A DNA stretch of 64,000 bases from Pseudomonas sp. 6D_7.1_Bac1 (lineage in GTDB: Bacteria > Pseudomonadota > Gammaproteobacteria > Pseudomonadales > Pseudomonadaceae). Each line of letters opens with the position of its first letter. Position 1 is the stretch's first letter. Positions 26,707 through 34,716 of the stretch are shown here, piece after piece. The DNA lies in contig NZ_JANLNW010000006.1 in NCBI RefSeq assembly GCF_025465945.1, forward strand, positions 1-64,000, given 5' to 3'. The position numbers were made by a program, and so were the translations under genes. Under the pieces are notes generated by a model that was given only the letters and a program-made list of their open reading frames with translations, did not search any database and was not told the origin of the DNA.

Positions 26707-27063
26707 ATGCGACTGATCGGCTTGCCATTACTGTTGGCTTTCGCTTCAAGCGAGGCGCTGGCTCAGGCCTGCGTGGTGCATAGCCAAGCGGAGCGGCTCG
26801 ACGTCAAAGTCTGCCAGCAGAACCGCAACATCCCGGAAAAGCTGTTCCATGACGGCTTCTGTCAGCCAACCCTTGCGGGGCAGAAAGTCGAAGTCGCATT
26901 CCTCGACCAGTGCCCCAGCGGCGCCTTCGGCGTGTGCAGCAACGCTCACGTCACCAATATGCCTTACCGGCAGGATATTCACTATTACGGCATAGCGACA
27001 GACGCGGCGTACCTGAAGCCGTTTTGCGAAAGCCAGAGCCAGGGCGCGTGGCTCACGCCTTGA
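26707..27063 (+). CDS. Small secreted cysteine-containing protein, unknown
   Basis: A 118-aa protein with a signal peptide (RLIGLPLLLAFASSEALA, cleavage near AQA) and six Cys in the mature part (for example QACVV, KVCQQ, GFCQP, DQCPS, GVCSN, PFCES), suggesting disulfides in the periplasm. A strong ribosome site (GGGAGGG) precedes the ATG at 26707. It sits on the opposite strand between two CobW/DUF1826 genes, divergent from the 25708-26679 gene and ending one base before the DUF1826 stop. No domain recognised. Position suggests a link with metal stress, which is inference. Confidence 0.7.
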   Translation: MRLIGLPLLLAFASSEALAQACVVHSQAERLDVKVCQQNRNIPEKLFHDGFCQPTLAGQKVEVAFLDQCPSGAFGVCSNAHVTNMPYRQDIHYYGIATDAAYLKPFCESQSQGAWLTP

Positions 27064-27064
27064 A

Positions 27065-27706
27065 TCAACCGAGCCAGTCGAGGGTCAGGATCAGCCGGCG
27101 CTCACCCGGTGCGGGTTGCGGCGAACGATGAATCAGCCCGAAACCCTCGTTACCGTGCCACTTTTCGCCTTTAAGCAACGCCACTTCGCCACAAACCATT
27201 TGCTCACAGTCCTGCGGCTCGGCCTCCACCATGGCCAATTTCTTACGATCCATGGCGCCTTCTCTTAGCCACTGACTGCCGATGCCGGCGTAGGTGGTAA
27301 TCAACCGTACCGGCACATGATCAACGTGGAAACGCGGGCACATGGCTTTATCCAGCACCCGCAAGCGCAAGCCGATGCGTTTGGCGCCGAGCAAGCAGGC
27401 AAACGCGCTGACCAGCCATGAAACGTCGGTGATAAACCCTTCATAACCTTCCAGATCACTATAACCTGCTACCAGGCCACGCAGATCCGGATCAGCTTCG
27501 TCAGTCGCTAACTCCACGACCAACGACTCAGCCAGCGGCTCTTTCAGCGATAACAGCAATGTGCCGAAATCGGCGATGTGGGACGGCAAACGGCGCTGCC
27601 AGAGGGCCAGGTTGGTGCCGTCTTCCAGTATCTGCGTGAAGATTTCAGGGGTTTGGCCCTGCACCTGACGAACCACTGGGCGCGCTTTCAGACTCGGCGC
27701 CAACAT
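27065..27706 (-). CDS. DUF1826 domain-containing protein
   Basis: A 213-aa soluble protein. The start at 27706 is chosen because its ATG overlaps the zigA stop (TGATG on the coding strand). Visible conserved parts: PRFHVDHVPVRLITTYAGIGSQWL near residue 135 (HxD typical of the family), CGEVALLKGEKWHG near 175 and GLIHRSPQP near 195; these resemble the HxD...H arrangement of cupin-like oxygenases. DUF1826 proteins are repeatedly encoded beside CobW GTPases in zinc-starvation loci, which suggests a client or partner of ZigA. Function unknown. Confidence 0.82.
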   Translation of the reverse strand: MLAPSLKARPVVRQVQGQTPEIFTQILEDGTNLALWQRRLPSHIADFGTLLLSLKEPLAESLVVELATDEADPDLRGLVAGYSDLEGYEGFITDVSWLVSAFACLLGAKRIGLRLRVLDKAMCPRFHVDHVPVRLITTYAGIGSQWLREGAMDRKKLAMVEAEPQDCEQMVCGEVALLKGEKWHGNEGFGLIHRSPQPAPGERRLILTLDWLG

Positions 27707-28914
27707 CAGGCCGCATCCTCTTCGAGCCATGGACCAAACGGGTCAGCCATCAGGCGCCAACCTTCGACGCCCAAGGCCATTTCGTCATCGTTGAGCAAGC
27801 AGTTGTCGAGGCGCTCAGTGAGCTGAGCGAAGTCGATGTTCTGGCCGATGAACACCAGTTCCTGACGGCAATCGCCCGTGGCCGAGGCCCAGTTCTCCAT
27901 GATTGCCGCGGTGCTCTCCTGATCCTGCGGCCACTGTGTTTTCGGCACAAAACGCCACCAACGACCGGCGAATCCGTGACGCATCAAACCACCGGCCTGG
28001 GACCAACTACCGGCATCCTGATGCTTGCTGGCCAACCAGAAAAAGCCCTTGGAACGCAGGAGCTTGCCGTTCACCCAGGGACGATTGATGAAACTGAAAA
28101 AACGCTGTGGATGAAAAGGCCGACGTGCCCGATACGCCATTGAAGCGATGCCGTACTCAGTGGTTTCCGGCACGTGCTCGCCGCGCAACTCTTGCAGCCA
28201 GCCCGGCGCCTGAGAGGCTTTTTCAAAGTCGAAGCGGCCGGTGTTAAGGATGTTTTTCAGCGGTACTTCGCCCATGACCATCGGGATGATCTGCGCCTGA
28301 GCGTTGAGCCGTTTGAGGATCGCGATCAACTCTTCGCGTTGCGCACTGCTGATCAGGTCGATCTTGCTGATCAGCAGAACGTCGGCGAACTCGATCTGCT
28401 CGATCAGCAGATCAGTGATCGAACGTTCGTCTTCTTCGCCAAGGGTTTCACCACGTGAAGCGAGGCTTTCGGCGGCCTGGTAATCGAGCAGGAAGTTCAT
28501 GCCATCGACCACTGTGACCATGGTGTCGAGCCGCGCGATGTCGGCCAGGCTCTGACCTTCCTCGTCGCGGAAGGTGAACGTTTCCGCAACCGGGAGAGGT
28601 TCGGAAATGCCGGTGGACTCGATCAGCAGGTAATCGAAGCGACCGTCCCTGGCCAGTTTGCTGACTTCTTCCAGCAGGTCTTCGCGCAGGGTGCAGCAAA
28701 TGCAGCCGTTGCTCATTTCTACGAGTTTTTCTTCGGCGCGGTTCAAGGTGACATCGCGCTGAACTTCGCTGCCGTCGATGTTGATTTCACTCATGTCGTT
28801 GACGATCACCGCAACCCGAAGGTTCTCGCGGTTGCGCAGTACGTAGTTGAGCAGCGTGCTTTTGCCGGCGCCGAGAAAGCCGGACAGCACAGTAACGGGG
28901 AGACGATTGGGCAT
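27706..28914 (-). CDS. zigA: Zinc-metallochaperone GTPase ZigA (CobW family)
   Basis: A 402-aa G3E GTPase, full ZigA length. Walker [16 protein letters not shown] near residue 12, [17 protein letters not shown] (CxCC) near 69, [18 protein letters not shown] near 97, [10 protein letters not shown] (guanine specificity) near 180, and a long C-terminal CobW domain (about 270-390). ZigA-type proteins are made under zinc limitation and hand zinc to essential enzymes. Transcribed away from the Zur box at 29069-29081, upstream of the DUF1826 gene; AAGGAA precedes the start. Confidence 0.9.
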   Translation of the reverse strand: MPNRLPVTVLSGFLGAGKSTLLNYVLRNRENLRVAVIVNDMSEINIDGSEVQRDVTLNRAEEKLVEMSNGCICCTLREDLLEEVSKLARDGRFDYLLIESTGISEPLPVAETFTFRDEEGQSLADIARLDTMVTVVDGMNFLLDYQAAESLASRGETLGEEDERSITDLLIEQIEFADVLLISKIDLISSAQREELIAILKRLNAQAQIIPMVMGEVPLKNILNTGRFDFEKASQAPGWLQELRGEHVPETTEYGIASMAYRARRPFHPQRFFSFINRPWVNGKLLRSKGFFWLASKHQDAGSWSQAGGLMRHGFAGRWWRFVPKTQWPQDQESTAAIMENWASATGDCRQELVFIGQNIDFAQLTERLDNCLLNDDEMALGVEGWRLMADPFGPWLEEDAA

Positions 28915-28941
28915 CAGGTATTCCTTGTCGGGAGTGGCCGG

Positions 28942-29037
28942 TCAAATCGCCCGTTGATGGCGTTCGCGCAGCTCTTCACGTTCTTTGGCTTCGATACACA
29001 GGGTGGCAAGTTGGGCGAGGAGTTCTTGTTCAGTCAT
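28942..29037 (-). CDS. Possible 31-aa leader protein of the zigA operon
   Basis: A very small frame, MTEQELLAQLATLCIEAKER..., predicted as one amphipathic helix. It is the first ORF after the Zur box (29069-29081), and ends 27 bases before zigA. No strong ribosome site is seen, so it could be untranslated leader. If real, it would be a zinc-starvation-induced small protein; no family recognised. Confidence 0.5.
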   Translation of the reverse strand: MTEQELLAQLATLCIEAKEREELRERHQRAI

Positions 29038-29068
29038 GGGTGGATCACAGGTCAGGCGATCTTTTAAT

Positions 29069-29081
29069 GTTATAGTATAAC
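29069..29081. promoter_or_regulatory. Zur box 1 (zigA operon / 29162 gene)
   Basis: Perfect palindrome GTTATAGTATAAC, matching the core of the gamma-proteobacterial Zur box (GTTATANTATAAC), with 'aat' on the left flank as in the longer consensus. It lies 32 bases upstream of the small minus ORF leading zigA and 81 bases upstream of the plus-strand 29162 gene, so it can control both. Confidence 0.88.
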
Positions 29082-29161
29082 AGCACAAGGAAGCCAATCC
29101 CCTCTTGCTCACAACGACGAAGGGCGTAATGCTTGGGTTTGTTCGCACTCAGAGAAAGCCC

Positions 29162-29539
29162 ATGCACAACGCCTTGAAATGCACGCTATTGAGCCTTTCG
29201 CTGTTTGTCGCAGCAGATGCCTTTGCGCAGATGCCGAGCCTGGCGAAGTGCACACGCAGTGCGAATCTGCTGGCCTGCGTGGACCCCGATGGCAACGCCT
29301 ACAGCGTCGCCACGGCAGGCAGCACGACGTACTTGCGCGGGTTTGAAGTGACCGGCAAACGCTATTGGGCGCAGACCAGCAGCCGTTACGGCCAACTGAC
29401 GTTCTTCACCGGTTTGGCGTCGGATGGTGAAGCGTGGGTCGGCTACACCCGCCGCGTTGGCTGGACCACCATCAATCGGTTTTCCAGCTCCGGCGGTTCC
29501 AGCGCCAAGTTCACCTGCAGCCGACTGACGGGCTGCTAA
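29162..29539 (+). CDS. Small secreted protein, unknown, behind a Zur box
   Basis: A 125-aa protein from the ATG at 29162 (AGAGAAAG upstream), giving a clear signal peptide (MHNALKCTLLSLSLFVAADAFA, cleavage before QMPS). The frame is open upstream to 29105, but that would bury the signal. The mature part has four Cys (KCTR, LACVD, FTCSR, TGC) and a Gly/Ser/Thr-rich beta-like composition. No family recognised. Position just beyond Zur box 1 suggests zinc-responsive expression; its stop overlaps that of the convergent amidase. Confidence 0.72.
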   Translation: MHNALKCTLLSLSLFVAADAFAQMPSLAKCTRSANLLACVDPDGNAYSVATAGSTTYLRGFEVTGKRYWAQTSSRYGQLTFFTGLASDGEAWVGYTRRVGWTTINRFSSSGGSSAKFTCSRLTGC

Positions 29540-30747
29540 ACCTGCGACTTTTGCTGCGACTGCTGCCAAGCCATGTAACTGTTCATTGGCGGATTCTTCT
29601 GAAAGTAACGCTGCAAGCCTTCAAAAAGACCGTCGGCTACCGCCTGCTGATGCCGCGCCGTGACCAATCGCTGACTGTCGCGGGCGTTGGAAATGAAGCC
29701 GGTCTCTACCAGGATCGATGGCACATCCGGTGATTTCAGTACCGCAAACCCCGCCTGTTCCACGCGTTTCTGATGCAATGTGGTAATGCCCGCCAGGCTG
29801 CCAAGTACCGTGTTGCCGAGCTGCAAACTGGCGGCGATGGTGGCGTTCATCGACATGTCGAGGATAACTCCGGCGAGCATCGGGTCCTTATCCTTCAAGT
29901 TGAGCAGGCTGGTCGCACCCAGCAAGTCGGCACCGTTTTCCCGTTGTGCCATGAAGCGTGCCGTGGCCGAGGTCGCGCCACCTTCGGACAATGCGTAAAC
30001 CGAGGCACCAGAGGCCGTGAGCCGTGGCGCAGCATCAGCGTGCACCGAGATGAACATGTCGGCCTTGTGTGTACGGGCGATCTCCACACGCTTGCGCAGC
30101 GGCACAAAGAAGTCGTCGTTGCGCACCAATTTCACATCGAAACCTTTCTCGCGTTTCAAGCGTTTGGCCAGCAATTGTGCGATGGACAGCACCACATCTT
30201 TCTCGCGCTCGCCTTTGGCACCAATCGCACCGGGGTCCTTGCCACCGTGGCCGGGGTCGACCACGACGATGATGTCGCGCTTGGGGTGAGCCTTATCGGC
30301 CAGTGTTTCACGCTGAACCAATGGTGTAGCGGCAGCGATTTGCACGGGGGCGGCGCTGAGCAGATCGAGCACCAGACGATGGCCCTGCCCGTCCTGTGGC
30401 GGCAGTTGAAAACTATTGAGCTGCACCGGGCCGGTAAGGTCGAGGACGATTCGCGTATCGCCTTGCCCGAAGTGCCCTGAACGGATCGAACGAATCACCG
30501 TGTTGGTAAGCGCTAACTGGCTGAAGTCACCGCTGAGTTGTGCACCGCTCAAGTCGATGATCAGTCGTTCGGGTGCGCTCAACGAGAAGGTTTTGTACTG
30601 CACCGGTCCGCTCAAATCGAGCACCAGCCTAAGCTTGTCATCCGAACGCCAGAGCCGCGCATTGCGGATCTGCGTGGCCGACACGCCGAAAGGTAAAACC
30701 AGCGCGGCGCTGGCCAACAGCAGGTTGAGCAATTGTCGCCTGTGCAT
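29536..30747 (-). CDS. N-acetylmuramoyl-L-alanine amidase with AMIN domain (AmiC/AmiA type)
   Basis: A 403-aa periplasmic zinc amidase that cuts the amide between muramic acid and the stem peptide during cell separation. Signal region residues 1-24 (possible Tat-like RRQLLNLLLASAALVLP), AMIN domain about 25-130, Amidase_3 domain about 160-385 with DPGHGGKDPGAIG (zinc His), a second zinc Glu/His stretch ISVHADAAP and the catalytic ETGFISN. Downstream of Zur box 2 on the minus side, so it is a zinc-limitation isozyme of a housekeeping amidase, as for PAO1 PA5538 (called amiA). Confidence 0.9.
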   Translation of the reverse strand: MHRRQLLNLLLASAALVLPFGVSATQIRNARLWRSDDKLRLVLDLSGPVQYKTFSLSAPERLIIDLSGAQLSGDFSQLALTNTVIRSIRSGHFGQGDTRIVLDLTGPVQLNSFQLPPQDGQGHRLVLDLLSAAPVQIAAATPLVQRETLADKAHPKRDIIVVVDPGHGGKDPGAIGAKGEREKDVVLSIAQLLAKRLKREKGFDVKLVRNDDFFVPLRKRVEIARTHKADMFISVHADAAPRLTASGASVYALSEGGATSATARFMAQRENGADLLGATSLLNLKDKDPMLAGVILDMSMNATIAASLQLGNTVLGSLAGITTLHQKRVEQAGFAVLKSPDVPSILVETGFISNARDSQRLVTARHQQAVADGLFEGLQRYFQKNPPMNSYMAWQQSQQKSQV

Positions 30748-30788
30748 AGAGAAAGACCGCTTGAGAAAAAGGCATCGTCGACTTGTTG

Positions 30789-30801
30789 GTTATAATATAA
30801 C
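30789..30801. promoter_or_regulatory. Zur box 2 (amidase / folE2 operon)
   Basis: Perfect palindrome GTTATAATATAAC, lying 42 bases upstream of the amidase start (minus) and 33 bases upstream of folE2 (plus). It contains TATAAT at 30791-30796, a plausible -10 element for folE2, so Zur bound here would block polymerase directly. Confidence 0.9.
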
Positions 30802-30833
30802 ATGGCAAAACATTTCCAACGATGGACCTGCTC

Positions 30834-31730
30834 ATGAATGCGCTGACTCTGCCGGATATCGCCGCGCAGGCCTCACGCCAAGCCTTGCCACTCGAATGGG
30901 TGGGCATGTGCGGCGTTGCTCTTCCTGTAATGTTCAACGGCCAGCGATTGAGTGCGAAAGCCGACGCAGGCGTCAGTCTCGATGATGGCGAAGCACGTGG
31001 CATCCATATGTCGCGACTGTATCTGGCGCTGGAAATGCTTGATCAGGAAAGCCTTACACCGTCGTTGCTGCGGCGAGTTCTGCAACGTTTCCTCGACAGC
31101 CACGAGGGTTTATCGAATACGGCTTACTTGCGCATTCACACTGATTTGCTGCTCAAACGCCCAGCGTTGGTCAGCCCTTTGGCTGGCTGGAAACACTATC
31201 CCGTCAGCGTCGAAGCGCGCCTGGAAAAGACAGTGTTCCACGTGGAACTTAAAATTGAGGTTTCTTACTCGTCCACCTGCCCCTGTTCAGCGGCGCTTTC
31301 GAGACAACTTATTCAGCAGCAATTCATCGACGACTTTGCTAACACGCCATTGCAACACGCTGACGTTCTGGCTTGGCTCGGTTCTTCTAAAGGCATCGTC
31401 GCGACGCCTCACAGCCAACGCAGCAGCGCCCGGTTGCAGCTACGCCTGGATGACTGTCCGGACGGCCTGCCCTTGATCGCCGCGATCAACGATGCTGAAG
31501 CCGCGCTCGGTACTGCCGTCCAAACCGCAGTAAAGCGCGCCGACGAACAAGCCTTCGCACTCGCTAACGGTCAGAACCTGATGTTCTGTGAAGACGCCGC
31601 ACGACGGTTGAATCAGGCGTTGAAAGACTCTCCCGGCATCAAGGCTTTTCAGTTACGCGTGGTTCACGCCGAAAGTTTGCACGCCCACGATGCGGTGGCC
31701 GAAAGTCGCTGGAACTGGGAGGCCGCATGA
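30834..31730 (+). CDS. folE2: GTP cyclohydrolase FolE2 (zinc-independent type IB)
   Basis: A 298-aa enzyme of the type IB family, which makes 7,8-dihydroneopterin triphosphate for folate and can use metals other than zinc, so cells can replace the zinc enzyme FolE under starvation. The conserved SSTCPCSAALSRQL (about residue 145, with the active-site Cys) and early AGVSLDDGEARGIHMSRLY identify it. The ATG at 30834 gives MNALTLPDIAAQ, the usual beginning; 30822 is an alternative. It opens a Zur-controlled run folE2-ABC transporter-gamma carbonic anhydrase-dihydroorotase with overlapping or near-touching genes. Confidence 0.93.
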   Translation: MNALTLPDIAAQASRQALPLEWVGMCGVALPVMFNGQRLSAKADAGVSLDDGEARGIHMSRLYLALEMLDQESLTPSLLRRVLQRFLDSHEGLSNTAYLRIHTDLLLKRPALVSPLAGWKHYPVSVEARLEKTVFHVELKIEVSYSSTCPCSAALSRQLIQQQFIDDFANTPLQHADVLAWLGSSKGIVATPHSQRSSARLQLRLDDCPDGLPLIAAINDAEAALGTAVQTAVKRADEQAFALANGQNLMFCEDAARRLNQALKDSPGIKAFQLRVVHAESLHAHDAVAESRWNWEAA

Positions 31731-32395
31731 TTCGTTGCCAAGGACTACGCTGGGGGGCGCCCGGCCAACCTCTGACCCCGCCCGTCGATTTCGATTTGCC
31801 CAGTGGCAGCCTGACGGCAGTCATCGGTGCCAACGGCTCGGGTAAAAGCAGCTTGCTGAAAGTCATCGCCGGCCTGCAAAAGCCACTGGCTGGCAAAGTT
31901 GCCCTGAACATTTCACGGCGGGGTGGTTTGTCTTTTCTACCGCAGCAACAGCACCTCGACCGCCAATTCCCCATCAGCCTTCAAGAGTTGGTGAGCGCCG
32001 GATTCTGGGGCAGCAAACAAACACCGGACGTTCGCCGCCAGCGCCTCGACAGCGTGTTGAATGACTGGTGCCTGAACGGCTTGGAGCAGCGCCCATTGAT
32101 GGCACTGTCAGGCGGCGAATTGCAACGCGCCCTGCTCGCCCGCTTGAGCCTCGCCGAGGCGCCACTGTTGCTGCTCGACGAACCTCACGCGGCACTGGAC
32201 GAACTTGGCCAGGCGCTGCTGTGGAAACACATCCACACCTGGCACGACGAGGGTCGAACCCTGGTCGTGGTGTGTCATGACCTCGCTGCGGTTCGCCAAC
32301 ACATTCCTCAAGCATTGCTGATAAAAAATACGGGCTGCGTCCTGGCGCCAAGCAGTGAACTGATCCTTCAGCAACCTTACACGCAGGTGGCCTGA
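31727..32395 (+). CDS. Metal ABC transporter ATPase (ZnuC/MntB-like)
   Basis: A 222-aa ABC ATPase. Walker A GANGSGKSSLLKVIAGL near residue 36, Q-loop in LSFLPQQQHLD, signature ALSGGELQRALLARLSLAEAPLLLLDEPHAALDE near 125. Overlaps the folE2 stop by 4 bases (ATGA), so translation is coupled. With the next two genes it forms a complete importer, the second zinc-type ABC system expected beside the canonical znuABC. Zinc is inferred from the Zur box; manganese cannot be excluded. Confidence 0.88.
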   Translation: MIRCQGLRWGAPGQPLTPPVDFDLPSGSLTAVIGANGSGKSSLLKVIAGLQKPLAGKVALNISRRGGLSFLPQQQHLDRQFPISLQELVSAGFWGSKQTPDVRRQRLDSVLNDWCLNGLEQRPLMALSGGELQRALLARLSLAEAPLLLLDEPHAALDELGQALLWKHIHTWHDEGRTLVVVCHDLAAVRQHIPQALLIKNTGCVLAPSSELILQQPYTQVA

Positions 32396-33261
32396 TGGTC
32401 GTCGCCGCGCAACTTTGGCAACCGTTCCACGAATTCGTGTTCATGCGCCGGGCACTTATCGGCGGACTGGTATTAGCCTGCAGCACCGCACCGCTTGGGG
32501 TGTTTCTGATCCTGCGACGCATGAGTTTGATTGGCGACGCCGTGGCTCACGGCATCTTGCCCGGTGCCGCGTTAGGGTTTTGGTTTGCCGGTTTGAGCTT
32601 GCCCGCGCTGACCATCGGTGGCCTCGGTGCCGGCCTGAGCATGGCCGGATTGGCGGCATGGATCACCCGCCGCACCGGCCTTCGGGAGGACGCAAGCCTG
32701 GCGGCGATTTACCCCATCTCGTTGGCCAGTGGCGTGCTGATTCTGGGGATCGCCGGCAAACGCCTCGACTTGCTTCACCTGCTGTTCGGCTCGGCATTGG
32801 CCGTCGACGGCCCGACATTGACCGGCATGCTCTGGGTCTCGGGGATCAGTCTGATCGCCATGGCGCTGATCTATCGGCCATTGCTACTGGACACGCTCGA
32901 CCCATTGTTCTTGCAAACCGTCAGCCGTCTCGGCCCTTTGGCGCACGCTGTGTTTTTGACCCTGGTGGTGCTGAATCTGGTGATCGGTTTCCAGGCCATC
33001 GGTGCGCTGATGGTGGTCGGGTTGATGATGCTGCCAGCAGCAGCTTCACGCTTCTGGAGCCGTCATTTGCCGATGCTGATGGCCATCGCCGCAGTACTTG
33101 GCTGCCTCTCGGTGTGGCTCGGTCTGTTGCTGTCGTTCTACTACTCGCTGCCCAGCGGTCCAGCCATCGTGTTGGTAGCCGGCGCGTTGTACTTGCTGTC
33201 CGTGGTGTTCGGTCCGGTGCACGGTTTGCTGCGCCGCCCGCCTTTGCTCACATCCCAATGA
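32395..33261 (+). CDS. Metal ABC transporter permease (ZnuB-like)
   Basis: A 288-aa polytopic membrane protein of the ABC-3 family, seven to eight helices. Patterns typical of ZnuB/TroC: RRMSLIGDAVAHGILPGAALGF near residue 39, LFGSALAVDG near 131 and QAIGALMVVGLMMLPAAASRFW near 200. Its start overlaps the ATPase stop. It forms the channel of the importer encoded by 31727-34157. Confidence 0.9.
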   Translation: MVVAAQLWQPFHEFVFMRRALIGGLVLACSTAPLGVFLILRRMSLIGDAVAHGILPGAALGFWFAGLSLPALTIGGLGAGLSMAGLAAWITRRTGLREDASLAAIYPISLASGVLILGIAGKRLDLLHLLFGSALAVDGPTLTGMLWVSGISLIAMALIYRPLLLDTLDPLFLQTVSRLGPLAHAVFLTLVVLNLVIGFQAIGALMVVGLMMLPAAASRFWSRHLPMLMAIAAVLGCLSVWLGLLLSFYYSLPSGPAIVLVAGALYLLSVVFGPVHGLLRRPPLLTSQ

Positions 33262-33272
33262 GGTGTTTCCCG

Positions 33273-34157
33273 ATGCGCGCTCTACTCGTGCTGTTCAGTG
33301 TGTGGTTGTCGATGTCGTTATCAACGGTATCGGCAGCAGAAAAACTCCCGGTGGTCACCAGCTTCAGCATCCTTGCCGACATGGTTCATCAGGTCGGCGG
33401 CGAGCACATCCAGATAACCAACATGGTGGGCCCGGACGCTGACGCTCACACCTACGAGCCGACTCCGGACGACGCGAAGGCCCTGCTCAAGGCCAAGCTG
33501 ATCTTCAAAAACGGCCTCGGTTTCGAGCCATGGCTGGACCGCATGGTCGCCAGCACCGCAACCAAAACTCCGGTGATCACCGCCAGCCACGGAGTGATCC
33601 CCAGGTCTATGGAGGAGGACGGCGAGACCATCCCCGACCCGCACGCCTGGCATAACCTGGCGAACACCGAACTCTATGTGAACAACATCACCAAGGCGTT
33701 GATCGCCGCAGACCCGGCTAACAAAGCCGACTACGAACACAACAGCCAGGTTTACCTGAAACAGATCTACCGCCTGCTGGCCGAGGCCAAAACCAAGTTC
33801 GGCTCCCTGCCGCCGGGTAACCGCAAGATCGTCACCTCCCACGACGCATTCGGCTATCTGGGTCAGGCCTACGGTATCGACTTCATGGCACCTCAAGGTT
33901 TGTCGACTGAGCGCGAACCCTCGGCGGCCGAAGTGGCCGCATTGATCACCCAGATCCGTCAGGCCAAGGTCAAAGCGGTATTCATGGAAAACATCAAGGA
34001 CGCCCGCCTGCTCAAGCAAATCGCCGATGAAAGTGGCGCACAAATTGGCGGCACCCTGTACTCCGATGCACTTGCCGCCGAAGGCCCGGCCAGCACCTTT
34101 GCCGGGCTGTTCGAGTACAACCTCAACACACTTTACGATGCCCTGAGCAAGCCATGA
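33273..34157 (+). CDS. Metal ABC transporter periplasmic binding protein (ZnuA/TroA-like, no His-rich loop)
   Basis: A 294-aa cluster A-I binding protein with signal peptide (RALLVLFSVWLSMSLSTVSA, start 33273 with GAGGTG upstream; an ATG at 33258 is possible). Metal ligands visible: DADAHTYEPTPDD (His near residue 65), DPHAWHNLANTELY (His near 126), TSHDAFGYLGQAYG (His near 190) and a late YSDAL Asp. The histidine-rich loop that marks ZnuA proper is absent, so it is closer to MntA/TroA; Zur control favours zinc. It overlaps the next gene by 4 bases. Confidence 0.88.
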   Translation: MRALLVLFSVWLSMSLSTVSAAEKLPVVTSFSILADMVHQVGGEHIQITNMVGPDADAHTYEPTPDDAKALLKAKLIFKNGLGFEPWLDRMVASTATKTPVITASHGVIPRSMEEDGETIPDPHAWHNLANTELYVNNITKALIAADPANKADYEHNSQVYLKQIYRLLAEAKTKFGSLPPGNRKIVTSHDAFGYLGQAYGIDFMAPQGLSTEREPSAAEVAALITQIRQAKVKAVFMENIKDARLLKQIADESGAQIGGTLYSDALAAEGPASTFAGLFEYNLNTLYDALSKP

Positions 34158-34714
34158 TCCGCAAAAACCCGTCCGGCGATTTGCCGCGAATTGCCGAGTC
34201 CGCCTACGTCGATAAAACCGCGATCATCTGCGGCAAGGTAGTGATTGGCGAGAACGTTTTCGTGGGTCCCTATGCGGTAATCCGCGCCGATGAAGTCGAC
34301 GATTCGGGTGAGATGGAGCCGATCACCATCGGCGCCAACTCGAACATTCAGGACGGCGTGGTGATCCACTCCAAATCCGGTGCAGCGGTGACCATCGGCG
34401 AATTCAGCTCCATCGCTCACCGCTCCATCGTCCATGGCCCGTGCACGGTCGGTAACCGGGTGTTCATTGGCTTCAACAGCGTGCTATTCAACTGCGCAGT
34501 CGGCGACGGCTGCGTAGTGCGGCACAACTCGGTGGTCGATGGGCGAGATTTGCCAGCCGACTTCTACGTGCCATCCACCACACGCATCGGCCCCACGACC
34601 GACTTGTCTCAGTTCCCGCCCGTCAGCGTCAGCGCCTCGGAGTTTTCCGAGGACGTGGCACGTACCAACGTCGATCTGGTGCGCGGCTATAAAGCCCTGC
34701 AAAACGAGTTTTGA
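34154..34714 (+). CDS. Gamma-carbonic-anhydrase-like hexapeptide-repeat protein
   Basis: A 186-aa left-handed beta-helix protein with repeats such as GENVFVGPYAV and VGNRVFIGFNSVLFNCAVGDGCVV. All three His positions typical of the gamma class appear (VIHSK, IAHRS, IVHGP), so a metal site is likely, usable with iron, cobalt or zinc. A Zur-controlled gamma enzyme could replace the zinc beta-carbonic anhydrase when zinc is short. Starts in an ATGA overlap with the binding-protein stop. Confidence 0.82.
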   Translation: MIRKNPSGDLPRIAESAYVDKTAIICGKVVIGENVFVGPYAVIRADEVDDSGEMEPITIGANSNIQDGVVIHSKSGAAVTIGEFSSIAHRSIVHGPCTVGNRVFIGFNSVLFNCAVGDGCVVRHNSVVDGRDLPADFYVPSTTRIGPTTDLSQFPPVSVSASEFSEDVARTNVDLVRGYKALQNEF

Positions 34715-34716
34715 GC

